This document shows positions 44,264-55,561 of a stretch of 64,000 bases of DNA, piece by piece. This DNA comes from Smallanthus sonchifolius. Taxonomy: Eukaryota; Streptophyta; Magnoliopsida; Asterales; Asteraceae. The stretch covers positions 31,196,001 through 31,260,000 of the forward strand of contig CM042043.1 of the NCBI GenBank assembly GCA_023525975.1, given 5' to 3'. The notes beneath the pieces are model-generated. The model was not told the DNA's origin and ran no database searches. It saw nothing but the letters and a program-made list of their open reading frames with translations. The translations under genes and the position numbers were made by a program. Every line of letters begins with the position of its first letter. Within the stretch, counting starts at the first letter, position 1.

Positions 44264-44329
44264 TAAGTATCCCCATTTATTTGACTGATTTTGAATTTCG
44301 AGGACGAAATTCTTTTAAGGAGGGGAGAT
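44264..44329 (+). other. Gyp-3 pol end and polypurine tract
   Basis: The pol frame ends KYPHLFD and TGA (about 44286-44288). Then TTCGAGGACGAAATTC, a block common before the 3' LTR in this Gypsy group, and the purine tract AAGGAGGGGAGAT lead into the LTR. Confidence 0.8.
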
Positions 44330-44444
44330 TTGTAACACCTGGATAATTCCCAAGGGCCAAAAGCGTCAAAAATATAAAGTTCAGAGGTTGAAATTTAAAT
44401 CTCCAAAATTTAAAGGACAAAAAGTGAAAATTCTGAACGTGGAA

Positions 44445-44695
44445 GGGGTAGCGGACCGCTACCCAAACCCTTAGCGGTCTGCTACGTGTTGACAAAGGAA
44501 ACAACCAGGAAACGACACGTGTCTCTGTGACTCACCGGTCGAATTTCGACGCGTGGAATGGTGGCGGACCGCCCGCCTTAACCATAGCGGTGCGTTACGT
44601 AGGAACCAAGCTAAATAAACCACCTCATTGGGTGGTGGACCGGCACAGCTTTGTGTAATGGTCCGCTACGGGTCCGATGTCCACCCTATAAATAG
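44445..44695 (+). promoter_or_regulatory. Gyp-3 U3 palindrome array and TATA box
   Basis: GTAGCGGACCGCTAC (44449-44463) is a dyad of the GCGGACCGC type. Weaker copies follow: AGCGGTCTGCTAC, GTGGCGGACCGCC, AGCGGTGCGTTACG and GTCCGCTACGGG. The TATA box CCTATAAATAG is at 44685-44695. Confidence 0.72.
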
Positions 44696-45503
44696 TTGAT
44701 CAATCGCAGCCATTTGACACACACTACAACACTTCTAGCACACACAAAAAGTCACTAGCTCGAATCTTGAGGTTCAAACTCACTCCCAAGAGTCCTATTT
44801 CTCGCAGTTCGTCCGCAAACTGCCATAGATAGCACCAAGGTTAGGTTTCTGAACACCCTGAAGTTTGTTCGTATAAAACTAAGATAGGGATGTTAATTAT
44901 GATAATGTGGGTTATGATCCAGGGTTCTATTGAAATATTGGTTGTGATATTGGATACAGGAGGAGGTTCTGTTTAAGGTGAGTTCCTCTAAATTGTGCTC
45001 TATGAAATATTTTGTACATGATTTTGTATCTGAGATCCCAACACTATCCGTGCATATATCCTATAATAAGTACTTATTATGGCCATGATTGGGGTGGGAC
45101 CTAGGGCCAAGATTGTCATCTTGGACAGTTCTGGTCTAAGGGTGACCAGCAAGCCTGGATGGTTCCTGTATATATGTATGTTGTAGACCCGGGAATCTAA
45201 AGGCGATTATGGGTGATGGGTTGGACAGGATGATTGTAATTCCTATGTGGGGTATTCATTCTCGATCAAGGAAACACGTAAAGATTATTTTGTTTATGAA
45301 ATCACCAGCATAAGCTGATCCAAAATGTTTTCCAATGTTTTTGAGCATAGGTGAACCCTAGCTAGTAGATGGCATTCCAGGAGGTGTATAAAGGTTGGAC
45401 TTAGGGATGACTGAGGGCAGGTTCCTGGGTGACTATAAGGCCTGAGTGATTGGCATGATTCTCCGTGAGCTATAAGTCCAGAGTTTGATTATGTTGTATT
45501 CTC

Positions 45504-45985
45504 CCTGGCATGACCCTTTGATTAGTCACCAAATGGCAGTAGTAGTGACGGTTACAAACGGTCAATAAAAGTCTCCGATGAGGAACCATGTTAACCAACA
45601 CACGAACAGTGTTCAGTTCTGAGGCAGGATCACGAATGGTAGTGACGAGGAAAGCACATATCATGTTCACACCCACATCAACGCCATTGTGTAAGAAAGT
45701 CTACAACAGTAAGGACAACTTTGTCGTACATTAGTACGACTAGACACATTAGCTTTTAAATCTGTTAAATTATCGGTTAATATCATGAAAAATCCTTATA
45801 CTTTTTTATTTTTCATGAAAATTTTCCTTAACTTTGGTACATTGAAGCCCTCCAACTTGTAAAAAATACACGAAAAAGTCACTAAACTAGTATTTGTTTA
45901 TTAAAGTTTCTAAACGTGTCTAAAATGCATGCATTTGTAATTTTTTTTTTTGAATAATGACTTCTTAACTCTTAAATTTGTCAAT
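45504..45985. other. Insert in the Gyp-3 3' LTR
   Basis: Absent from the 5' LTR. Its left part, on the minus strand, stays open for about 55 codons (CAFLVTTIRDPASELNTVRV, LLTVCNRHYYCHLVTNQ). The right part is AT-rich with TTTCATGAAAATTTTCC. I do not recognise it. No terminal repeats or clear duplication are seen; it may be a captured gene scrap. Confidence 0.45.
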
Positions 45986-46215
45986 ATGAAATGAAATAAG
46001 TTATGTTATAAGTCTTCCACTGTGTGTTTTTGTTATCAACGTCACTGTAACTAGAAGGCGACCTTCAACCGGTATGTAGTTATCAGACAAACGAAATGTT
46101 CTGTCTAGGAAAGAGTGGTGTATAAATCTCTCATAGACCCGTCGCTCTTACCTGGGAACATATCTGTTGGAGGTACTACTTTGGTAGATGACTGTCCTGT
46201 GTTACGGGTGTGACA

Positions 46216-48290
46216 AAAAATGTTGAAAACATAAAAAATATGCCGACATAACAAACCATATTGCTCAAATCTTTTACAACTGCAGCTGGAAGTTAATTCA
46301 TCCTTTTTTAAAAAGCACTTGCAATATCACGTATTAAGAGTTTTGAACATGAAGGTGCAACAACAATATCACGCATTAAAACTGAATTTAAAAAATGTTT
46401 TGTTCAAAATCACGTATTGATCTATAATAACGTAATAAATAAATAATCACGTATTTTCAATATAATTACCTCAAGTAATCCTTTCCCATACGCGTTTCGG
46501 TCTTTTATAAAGACCTGTTCATACTCTTCAACTTGTAATGTTTTGAATGCAATGCAACTTTTTGTCGACTCATATATTTCTTCTTGCACATCATGAAATA
46601 TAAATCTGGTGAATATTTGGGACGGTTGAGACTCTAATGGAGACTCGTTCCACAAATCAGGATATGTGTATCTAGACTGATGATCGTTTTTTTTTCCGAT
46701 TATACCTTTGAACTTACATTGCACTCTCAAAATGATTAAAAAATTCAACAAGGGTCAATTAGGAATTTGAAACTTGTCAAAAAAAAATGGTTCTCTCTCT
46801 CTGACCTTGATATTGTATGCATTAACCCAGAAAGGGGTTCATCACAATAAAATGCAGGAATCCACATCGATCTCAATTTAAACATATCATTAATCCAATT
46901 GTTATCTACAAGATTGAATTCTTCCATTACCTCCTTCCATTGAGTCTCAAATTTTTTTGGACTAATAGCATCAGTCCAAACTATATTACATACACTCTTT
47001 CTAAATTCCTCATCATTGCACTGAGGACAACCAACCTAAAAGAATTGAAATTCAAGCATTTATTATTGTATGCATATTTATCACGCAACATATTTATTTA
47101 CGTTGCGTACCTTATCAGCCACTTTTTTCATGATATGCCACATGCATAATCTATGCCTACTCTCTGTAAAAACTTGTTCAATAGCTTGCTTCACTACAGG
47201 GTCTTGATCAGTAACTATTACTTTAGGCTGACTTCCAAATAATTTCAAAATTTTATCTAATAACTACTTGTACGATTCAATAGTTTCAGAGGCTAACAAC
47301 CCAGCACCAACAGAAACATTGCGGTAATGATTATCAATAGCAGTAAATGGAACAAACACCATTTTGTATCTAAAACAAAAATAATAACGAATTGTTAATA
47401 ATAACGCATTGTTAATAATTACACTATGAACAAAAAAAATAACATACTTGTTAGTGTTGAATGTGGCATCAAAAGATATTACATCCCCAAAAGCGTTGTA
47501 GTTACGCTTACATTCCTGATCAGCCCAAAATAGTCCAGTTAAAGCACCTTTCTGGTCAACAGAAAACTCAAATGAATAATCAGGAAGATACTCTTTCTTA
47601 TAAGATAATCTTCTAACTATCATTTCTGCATCATACTCGCCAATAAAACAATTTAAATCCCTTCTAAAATTTTTACACCCAGTTGCTATTGCACCAACAC
47701 ATTCAAAACCACCATACTTGGTCCTCATGATATGAAAAGATTTGACAGGACCTAAATTTAAATTGGCAACCTCACATAACATCTCTTGTTGGATGTACGA
47801 CAACTTTCTAGATGATCTAATCAACTGGATGTCGTCAGCTGAAACAAACCAATGACTATGCCTCTCAACAAACTTGTATACCTTATACGAAGAAGTACCT
47901 TTGACTAGAGACAAACACAAACTTGCACGACAACCACAACGAATAGTAGGTCTTTTCCTTGATTTTTTTTTGTTTTGTTATCATTTCCAATTGCAGCACC
48001 AGAATCAAAAACTTTTTGTGGCTTATTACCCTCCTTGGAACATGTAAAATACTTAAACTGTAATACGCCATGATTTTCAACTTGGGAACCTCTACGAACA
48101 CAAAAACCAGATTGTTTAGCATAAGAGCAGTAAAACTGATACGCATGATTTAAGCTTGGAAAAATCATCCCTTTAGATGGTCTACATGAATCGGGGACAT
48201 TGAGAATATAATAGCATCTCCCAGAATTTGGAGATACACGTTGAAAACCACAACTTATATCTTCATCTATTATATCTGCAATAATAAAAA
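46216..48290 (-). pseudogene. MULE-1 right half: FAR1-type transposase
   Basis: A multi-exon minus-strand gene. The FAR1 DNA-binding domain comes first (AYQFYCSYAKQSGFCVRRGS, LQFKYFTCSKEGN, about 48150-48040). A frame slip in a T run near 47970 is followed by RRPTIRCGCRASLCLSLVKG. MULE transposase core: FDATFNTNK (first Asp, about 47455), an intron, FVPFTAIDNHYRNVSVGAGL, a TAG at 47264 for an expected Trp, VIVTDQDPVVKQAIEQVF (second Asp, about 47205) and HRLCMWHIMKKVADK. The next exon has TDAISPKKFETQWKEVMEEF with the candidate Glu (about 46950), then SRSERENHFF. The last visible exon, ending at 46216, is a SWIM zinc finger (CSCKRFEQYGLLCRHIFYVF, CxC...CxH) cut by the Gyp-3 3' LTR. Such proteins cut and paste MULEs or, when domesticated, act as FHY3/FAR1 transcription factors. 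The stops make this copy dead. Confidence 0.85.
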
Positions 48291-49269
48291 ATACAAACAC
48301 GTTACATAATGAGGCTATAAATTTACAATTACGTAATCACGCATGATTTTACAACTACAATTGTGACATGCAAATTAGGCTATAATACGTTACATATTTA
48401 CGATGATACAAATAACGTAAATAAAACAAACATAATTACGTAACAAACTCATAAACTAATCAGATCTTCATATTGGACATGAAATAACGTAACGCATATT
48501 ACGTAATCCAAATTACATAAAAAAAACAACAAAACTAATCAGATCTACATACTACTATAACTGAAATTACGTAATACAAATTACGTAAAAAAAAACAAAA
48601 AAACTAATCAGATCTACATACTACTATAATTGAAATTACGTAATTCATGATTAATGCATACATAAATCATACTTCTAACTATACAAAACGTAAAACAACA
48701 AATAATGAAATCGCATCTACATTGAATATTGAAGAACGAATAACGGACAATATGAAAACATCATTGTACCTTGAACAATTTCCATCGAATCGCAGCGTAT
48801 TTTAATTTCAAAACTACAATATGAATTGCAATGACGGAAAAACAATAACCACCCATATTTAAGGGAAATTGATATACATAATCTTGTCGGAAAATTATGC
48901 GCGATCATATCGTATAAAACTAACAAAACATAATCATGCAATAATCAACATAAATAAATATTATAACGAATTGTAAAAGGACGATCCTATCCTTTTAACA
49001 AAACTTAAAAATTAACATGCGGCGTATCCACAAAGCTACAAAGCTTCGTACGCTTCGCACTCTATGCCCACTTTGTATATAATGCGATGTGATATTCCAA
49101 AATTGAAAATCAGCATTGTAGCGAGTGGTTCTGGTAAGTGAGTCGGTCGTGACTCGTGAAACGGGTCGGTTGAGAGACGGGTCGTAAATTATGGGTGATG
49201 TGCTTCATGAATTAAGTATAAAAATATAAGTAAATATATTTTTAGGATGGTTTCACAAGACCAGGTTTT
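48291..49269. other. MULE-1 flank and unassigned sequence
   Basis: 48291-48960 still carries the TTACGTAATC/ATCACG-type words of the MULE and a GATCTACATACTACTATAA repeat (two near-copies about 75 bp apart at about 48542 and 48612). From about 48960 to 49270 I see no gene, terminal repeat or known repeat. The MULE terminal inverted repeat was not found. Confidence 0.45.
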
Positions 49270-50531
49270 AAATTTATACAATGATAATTACTTTAACTCA
49301 AAACACACACAATAGGCAAGTGTACCTATCGCAGCGTAATATAGTTTAGGTAATAACCAAGTATCGAACCAATGGACACGATCGAGTTCCAATACTTAAC
49401 TTTTGTTACCGTTTAGCCAGATTAATTAGTGAGTGAGTTTTGTGTGCTTGTGTAGGAGAAAAGTAAATGACGGTTAAGTAAATAACATAAAAGTAAAAAA
49501 CGTGCGTGAAGTGTGTAACAGAAATGTAACTAGCAGAATAGTAAATAGCAGGAAAGTAAATAAGGCGAAAATGATCAGATTACGGATAGTATTGCTTCGG
49601 GTTTCGAATCAGCTTAGTATGTGATAATGTTAGGTTGACTAATTCAGTGGTATGACTACTACAAACTTGTGACCCGGGTCACCGCTAGAGCCTCGTCCTC
49701 ACTACATTTGATTCACGAATTATAATCTTTAAATTAAAATGGTGGTGCCTCCCGTTAGAGACAACAGTTACCCTCAACCCATCGAATGGTCATCTCCGGG
49801 TTTGTTTATGACACCGGACTTAAAATGAATTATATTAAAGTTAAATATGTGATTATATTTTGCTCACCGGGAGGAGGTGTAACATTGGGACTGAGTATAA
49901 AGACGTACCGTTCCTAACATGAGTTCACCAATTCTTGGTCGGATAATAAACGCGTATAAAGATGTACGATCTTAGAAGTATAGACCAAACTTTGGCTTAT
50001 CAATCTCTGCTCGTATAAAGACGTACGAGTTTCAAAGGAAGTTTGATTAAAAAGGGTTTTACGATCTTACTTTTTAAAATCAAGACACTCACATATATAA
50101 AGACGGATTTAGAAAATAATAAAAGCCCACCGAAGGGTGGTTTTTAAGAGCTAATTAGTTAAAGACATAAATATAACATTGAATCAATACGTTAAATATT
50201 AACATGCACCCAACATCATCTTCACCCTAGAAATACAAAGAAGATCTAGCCACGAATGGCTATAACGACTACCGTAATGATAAGTTTCGTAGGCTCCCCT
50301 ATTGTGAAACAAGGAGGAAGAGCCCCTCTACTCTCTACTCTAACTATGAGAATGCTCTCTTCTGAAGTGTTCTTGAGGTCTGGAATGGTACATTCAATGA
50401 AGAAATCAAGCCTTCTATTTATAGGCCTCAAAATGTGCAATGCACGGAAGGCCTAGGGAATCAAACCGCGTACAGAGGACACTGTACTGGGTCGTGGCGA
50501 GCAAGAGAGGGTATTGCACGACCGTGCAATG
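49270..50531 (-). repeat. LTR-K, unclassified LTR fragment hosting Gyp-6
   Basis: A minus-strand CTATAAATAG box at 50415-50425 and a perfect palindrome ATTGCACGACCGTGCAAT (50513-50530) make the right end look like a U3 region. The left end has AAGTGTACCTATCGCAG and AAGTATCGAACCAATGG, words I associate with the ends of a common plant repeat. Between 49890 and 50105 the word GTATAAAGACGTACG occurs three times with small changes, plus a weaker copy. No coding frame is convincing. Gyp-6 begins at 50532 with CAATG as presumed duplication. Confidence 0.45.
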
Positions 50532-50702
50532 TGTAACATCCATAATTTTCCGATCCTATTTTAGTTTATTTTAAATAGTAACACTACATTAAATCCTGTA
50601 TTTGTTCAAGCACATTATGTCACATAAATATTTTTTTTATTATTTAATATTCTTACTCAAAATTTAAACTTTGCGTTATATATAAATTTCCATGACACAT
50701 TT

Positions 50703-50738
<36 letters not shown>

Positions 50739-51794
50739 TACACATGATTTGTATAAAAGTGTGTATACAAATACATTTATACACTTGAATTCATTAAACC
50801 ACATGATAATATTGGGATAGCTTTAGACAAAAATAAATGTATTCAACACTTTCTTTTTTCTTTTATCATCATAAAGTTTATAACATAATTATTTTTTTAA
50901 AGTTTTATAGTTTTTAAACAAAAATCAATTTACAAATACCTATATATAAATATTTACAAACTTGGTTTGAAACCCATTTAGTCATTTGAACCCTTGAACC
51001 CATCTAAGCACTTGAACCCTTAAACTTGGACCTTTACACCTCAATTTGAACCCATTCAAAGAATTTGAGTTTATTTTGACTTTAAAAAGTCAACATCAAT
51101 GGATTCTTGCAATTCAACATTTAAATCGATCAAACCCAAATTAATAGGACTTTCCTTGAATACTTGAATGAATCTTGGTCAATTTCCAAACCAATTAACA
51201 CACCAATTCGACACTTTTAGCGGTTAATTTCAAAATTCAAATATTTTGACATTCGGAGTCAAAACTGAACCAAATCAGCCTCAATTTGCAAAATTAAAAC
51301 GCGTTAATATCTGCTAATCGCGCTCAACCAACCCTCTCACGTATTCGATCCCAAATCGCACCCAATTCATTTGCATTTAATTAAATTGTCGCGTATTTCA
51401 CTACCAACAGTTGTTCTCCTCAAGTCCGAGTCGATTTGTTCAATTAAGACCAAATTGAACATCGCAAACCATACCCACACCTTCGCAAGCACGACTACAA
51501 GCTTCCTATTCTCTCTTGTAACCAACATTTCGCCTCTGGAGCTCTGTCAAGATCGAAGAACACCGAGCCAGGATCTTTAACCGTTCGTCCTATGTACGCC
51601 ACCATTTCAGGTATTTCGAGTACCATTAGCTTCGTTTCGATACTAGGAACGAAAGCCCTATGACTCCGAGTTCGATCAGTGGCTTAATCGGGTCCAATAG
51701 GGTGGCTAGGGTTCCCGGGTTACGCATTAGGGACGAAGGGTCTTAGAGAGGGGTTAAGGGTTTTCTATTTTCCAACTGATTCATAACCAAGGCA

Positions 51795-52022
51795 AATGCC
51801 TAGTCACACCGGTTAATACACATAACTCATAGAGATAAGGTCGCGGGTTCTATCCAGCCCCGTACCTTTTGTTCCTTTCTTTTTCGTACAACTGAACCCG
51901 GCCCCAACCCCTGTCCATGTTAAGTTTGTTATATGTAGATGATTTGCAAGGCTAGTTCCTCGGGTCCAGTGGTTGCGCCATCTGACCTCCACAACAGGCA
52001 CTCGGGTTCAAACCGGGTGGAC
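51795..52022 (+). other. Two tRNA-like modules in the Gyp-6 LTR
   Basis: First module about 51805-51866 with B-box-like GCGGGTTCTATCC. Second module 51955-52022 with A-box-like GGGTCCAGTGGTTGCG and B-box CGGGTTCAAACCGGGTGG, followed by a T-rich run. The second has the same box spacing as the Gyp-2 module. Confidence 0.55.
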
Positions 52023-53098
52023 TGTTTCTTTAATTTTTTTAAACAGTTTTTAATGCCCATTTTAGCTTACAAAAATTATTTTATAAAACCTATACTCTAT
52101 GGGTCTATTTTGGTACAAAAGTTAACAAAATTTAAAAGTGAAACAATTATTTTGCAACTTAATTTGTTTTAAAAACTTTGATTTCAATACAAAAATCAAT
52201 TAAGATTTAATTTAAATGGTTATCCATAACACTCATTTAATTTATAGAAAATTTGTAAGACTTTTATAAATCCATTAGCATTTTTGTAAAGAATTTCATA
52301 AAACAAAAATTTTAAAATCAATTTCTCTTAGAGTGTAAACCCTATAAAAAAAACTTTCTAAATAAACATATGTTTACATTTTCCTTTTTCTAAAAGGATA
52401 TACTATTTAAATTAGTTATTTTTTTGGGTTTAAATGATATTTAGTATAATTTTTATAAATTGTACTAATACATATTTTACTCTATTTTCTAGTCACATTA
52501 TTATAAATAAATAAAATAAATTTATTTATTTAGATTTCAAATATAATAACATACCACTTGTAAAGACTCACTATTTTAAAAAGATTCATTTATTTAAAGT
52601 ATTAAAAACTAAAACCCCAAGACAAGTAATATTTGTCTTTGAAATTTTTATATATACTTAGAAACCTACGTTTGCATATCATATTTTTTTTATTTAATAC
52701 AAACGTCAACTTATATACATCTTTATACATTAAAGGGCATAACTTTTGTACAAATCCACACTCATCAAAACCATTGAACCCTAGATCTTGCCTTAGACTT
52801 CGTACACAATTTTTATCCAAGTTCATACATTTTATTCTAGGTTACACTTGTGGTTTGAGAGTTACTTGTGCTTCATATATGCTCATGTTACCTACACAAC
52901 TCATACAAGTGAGTTTTACATAGCCCCTTTTCCTTTTGTATATTTTTGGGGTGAAACATGATTACTCAACAAACATTATTTGCAATTACACACGTACAAT
53001 TCTACAATATGATCATATGTGTTTATTTGTGCTTTATGCTTGAATGCTATTTGTTAAGGCTACATATACATGACATACTCGTACAATCATTAACACAT

Positions 53099-53345
53099 TA
53101 CATCAGGATAACATTTGTTGTTATGCCCTACATTTACATCAGGATAACATGTGTTGTTATGCCCTACATTTACATCAGGATAACATTTGTTGTTATGCCC
53201 TACATTTACATCAGGATAACATGTGTTGTTATACCCTACATTTACATCAGGATAACATGTGTTGTTATGTCCTACACTTACATCAGGATGACATGTGTTG
53301 TCATGCCCTACATTTACATTAGCATAATATGTGTTGTTATGCCAT
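53099..53345 (+). repeat. 36 bp minisatellite in the Gyp-6 LTR
   Basis: Seven head-to-tail units of 36 bp, each beginning TACATCAGGATAACAT and containing the near-dyad ATAACATGTGTTGTTAT. The first five are almost identical and the last two degrade. The 36 bp length (12 codons) keeps an open frame by chance. Confidence 0.9.
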
Positions 53346-54689
53346 TCAGTTACAAGGTTTCATTTGTGCAACTATCTTAACTTAGATTCTCCATAAATGC
53401 TTTATAAACCATGTATCATATGAATTATACACAAAACATTTGAACTTTACTTGTGTTAAAACCTATGTATGATCACCAACTATTTATAGTTGACCCTTTC
53501 ATTTTATCATGTTTCAGGTACGGATGTTTGAGTTAAGATTCAAGTTGCTTTACTTAGGACCGAGGACCTAGTTTTAAACTTAATAAAGACATACATGTAT
53601 TTATGACTTTTGTAAATGTTGTAATTGTTTATTTGAGCTATGAATTGAAATCGAATGTGTAATTATTACAACTTTAGTAAACCATGAGCTTATGAACAGT
53701 CTATATGTCCCGCCCTGACGTGTCCGCCGTCCGTTGGGGTGTGACAGATTGGTATCAGAGTCTTGGTTATAGGGAATTAGGTTATTAGACACTTTTGACC
53801 TAGACTATAACCTTAGGACACCCATCAAATGCCATGCTCTATGATTATATGGTTTTTGCCACATTGCTAAGTGCCACATGTTCACTACTATGTGTGACCT
53901 TCTTACATGTTATTCTAAGTGTTACATCACATGATACAATACATGATGGTTTATATGCTACACTACTTGATAATTCACATGCTTAAAAACATTGCTACCT
54001 ATATAGTACATTCTTTACCACTACTTGATCTCATACTACTTATTTGAGGCCATTAAATGCTATCCTAAGTCTTACCACACACTTATTCATATCTATGTCT
54101 TTATACACCTTCACCCTTACACATTGAGATTTATGTCACCATCATCTTCGATGAACAAAAGGTTAAACTCTTAGGCCTAAAGCCTATTAAAATTTTAAAA
54201 TCCTGTCAAATTTTTGAGTTCTGAACATTAGTAAAGAACACATGCAATCTGGAAGGGTGAATACCTGTACTTTGGGTCTTCTGTCTAAGAAAGCATTTCA
54301 TATAAATCCAATTCAACCGAAGGATCCGTATGCTTTCCTGGGAATCCCCGAAGTGAGTGTTCACCTATAGGCTAAAGCATGTCTTCTTGAAAGTATAAGA
54401 ACTTGAATCACTTTGATTTGTCAAAGAATCCATTTGATTATATTATCAAAGGGGTACAATCTAAACACCATCGTTTAGTTTATTACAATTTAGTACATTT
54501 ACCTAAGTATTCTTTGTAACTAATCATTTGTTGGAGCACGTTTGTGTGACAGACACTCTGGATGTTGTTTTATGCTTTTGTACTTTACTTTCTGTACTTG
54601 TATTTGTATTTAGTATTTGTATGTATTGGTTTATCGAGTTGTAAACGTATATGTAGGTACTTGTACTTGGTTGTCTTTGTATAGTGTTG

Positions 54690-54821
54690 TGCGCACTTAG
54701 CAAGTGCGCAGGAGCGTACTTAGAAAGTACGCATGCACAAAGGCTGCGTACTTGCTAAGTACGTAAGAGTTAATCCATGCGCACTTGCTAAGTGCGCAGG
54801 TAACAAGTCTTAGTATATATA
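54690..54821 (+). promoter_or_regulatory. Cop-5 U3 palindrome array and TATA box
   Basis: Four units in tandem, among them GCGCACTTAGCAAGTGCGC (54690-54708), GCGTACTTAGAAAGTACGC and GCGCACTTGCTAAGTGCGC. TATATATAG follows at 54813-54821, about 15 bases after the last unit. Confidence 0.78.
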
Positions 54822-55357
54822 GCTGGTCTTGACAAAAATTATGTACGCATTCATTCTGTAACCGACTGTGATTATCAATAGATGAAGTTTGAAGTATTTC
54901 ATGTTGTTGTTGTTTTTGGTTTACTTTGTGTTGCTTGATACTCCAACTAGTCACGGGTGTTCTGCACCCCGTTCGACTAGTCACACACTCGCACGTAACG
55001 ATCCGAGACACCCGGGGACCTACAAGTGCTATCAGAGCTTTAGCTCTTGATTTCGAGTGTTGTGAGTGTGTTATGAGCATTTTCGACACAATCTACTGTC
55101 TTTTACAAGGAAAAAGTGACCGATTTTGGTGATTTTTGTGATAAAATAGAGGTAGCTCTTGAGCGCTATTTTAGAAGCAAAAATCCTTCAAAATCTGACC
55201 TTTTTATTGTTTGTTTGAGTGATTTGATCACCAAGGGTTTGTTAGAAACAAGTTTCTAACCTTTTGGCTTGATCAATTTATTTAAAACTTCAATTTTTGA
55301 AGATTTGAGCATATTCCGCCCATCGGAAAAAGTTGGTAAAGCAGGTGGATGAAGTAA

Positions 55358-55561
55358 ACTGCGTACTTACCATTTTTGGCAAAAAGGACAGTCTTGCTGC
55401 GTACTTGTTAAGTACGCAAGACCAACTTTGTGCATACTTATCATTTGTTCGTGCGTACTTAACACTTGTTCCTACGTACTGAATAAGTACGCAAGAACAA
55501 AAGTCAAGTGCGCAAGACCATTTCACTAAGTGCGCAAGGCCAGTTTCTAAGTTCGCAAGTT
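55358..55561 (+). repeat. Cop-5 gag-leader palindrome array
   Basis: One exact unit GCGTACTTGTTAAGTACGC (about 55400) and about five degraded ones. The Cop-6 LTR starts at its right edge. Confidence 0.7.

Larger units (their letters stand above)
13490..46215 (+). mobile_element. Gyp-3, Gypsy element split by nested insertions
   Basis: The element shows a 5' LTR piece (13490-14155), primer site, gag, protease, RT/RNase H, a partial integrase, the last codons of pol, a polypurine tract and a 3' LTR (44331-46215). Its LTRs share the GATTGGGGTGGGACC segment and the end GGGTGTGACA. Cop-3, Gyp-4 and Cop-4 lie inside it and each shows, or nearly shows, a target duplication. The end of pol can be read across the Gyp-4 and Cop-4 insertions. 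Its 5' LTR has lost its first part, together with MULE sequence. Confidence 0.8.
44331..46215 (+). repeat. Gyp-3 3' LTR
   Basis: TGTAACACCTGG to GGGTGTGACA. The first 750 bp (U3) include four to five GCGGACCGC palindromes and CCTATAAATAG at 44685-44695. From 45081 it parallels the 5' LTR, except for a roughly 480 bp insert at 45504-45985. Confidence 0.88.
50532..53746 (+). repeat. Gyp-6 5' LTR
   Basis: 3215 bp, TGTAACATCCATAATTTTCC to GTTGGGGTGTGACA. It contains a (TA)n run near 50706-50735, two tRNA-like modules, a long AT-rich part and a 36 bp minisatellite, which make it longer than its relatives. The first 100 bp differ from the Gyp-5 LTR, but the last 300 bp are similar. No gene; the long ORF at 52958-53380 is the minisatellite read as protein. 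Confidence 0.88.
50532..54528 (+). mobile_element. Gyp-6, Gypsy element, 5' part (5' LTR and leader)
   Basis: Same broad family as Gyp-2 and Gyp-5, plus strand. 5' LTR 50532-53746, primer site TGGTATCAGAG at 53750-53760, leader 53761-54528. The leader parallels the Gyp-2 and Gyp-5 leaders (ATTAGACACTTTTGACCTAG, GGGAATCCCC). Cop-5 interrupts the leader; gag and pol, if present, lie beyond the right edge after the nested insertions. Confidence 0.85.
54529..55561 (+). mobile_element. Cop-5, Copia element, 5' part (5' LTR and leader)
   Basis: LTR 54529-55024, 496 bp, TGTTGGAGCACG to GGGGACCTACA, with TATA at 54813-54821. The primer site (55027 on) reads TGCTATCAGAGC, one base off the usual TGGTATCAGAGC. 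The leader 55040-55561 has no ORF but a palindrome array. Cop-6 interrupts it before gag. The left target base set is TCATT (54524-54528). Confidence 0.85.

Noticed and set aside
46216..46300. Continuation of the Ulp1-like gene after Gyp-3
   Set aside because: Read on the minus strand it is a SWIM zinc finger continuing the FAR1 transposase, a much better fit.
50706..50740. TA repeat as an origin or promoter
   Set aside because: A plain (TA)n microsatellite in an AT-rich LTR; nothing else supports a function.
52958..53380. 140-codon ORF with a 12-residue repeat as a gene
   Set aside because: It is the 36 bp minisatellite of the Gyp-6 LTR read in a frame without stops; hydrophobic repeats and no start context.
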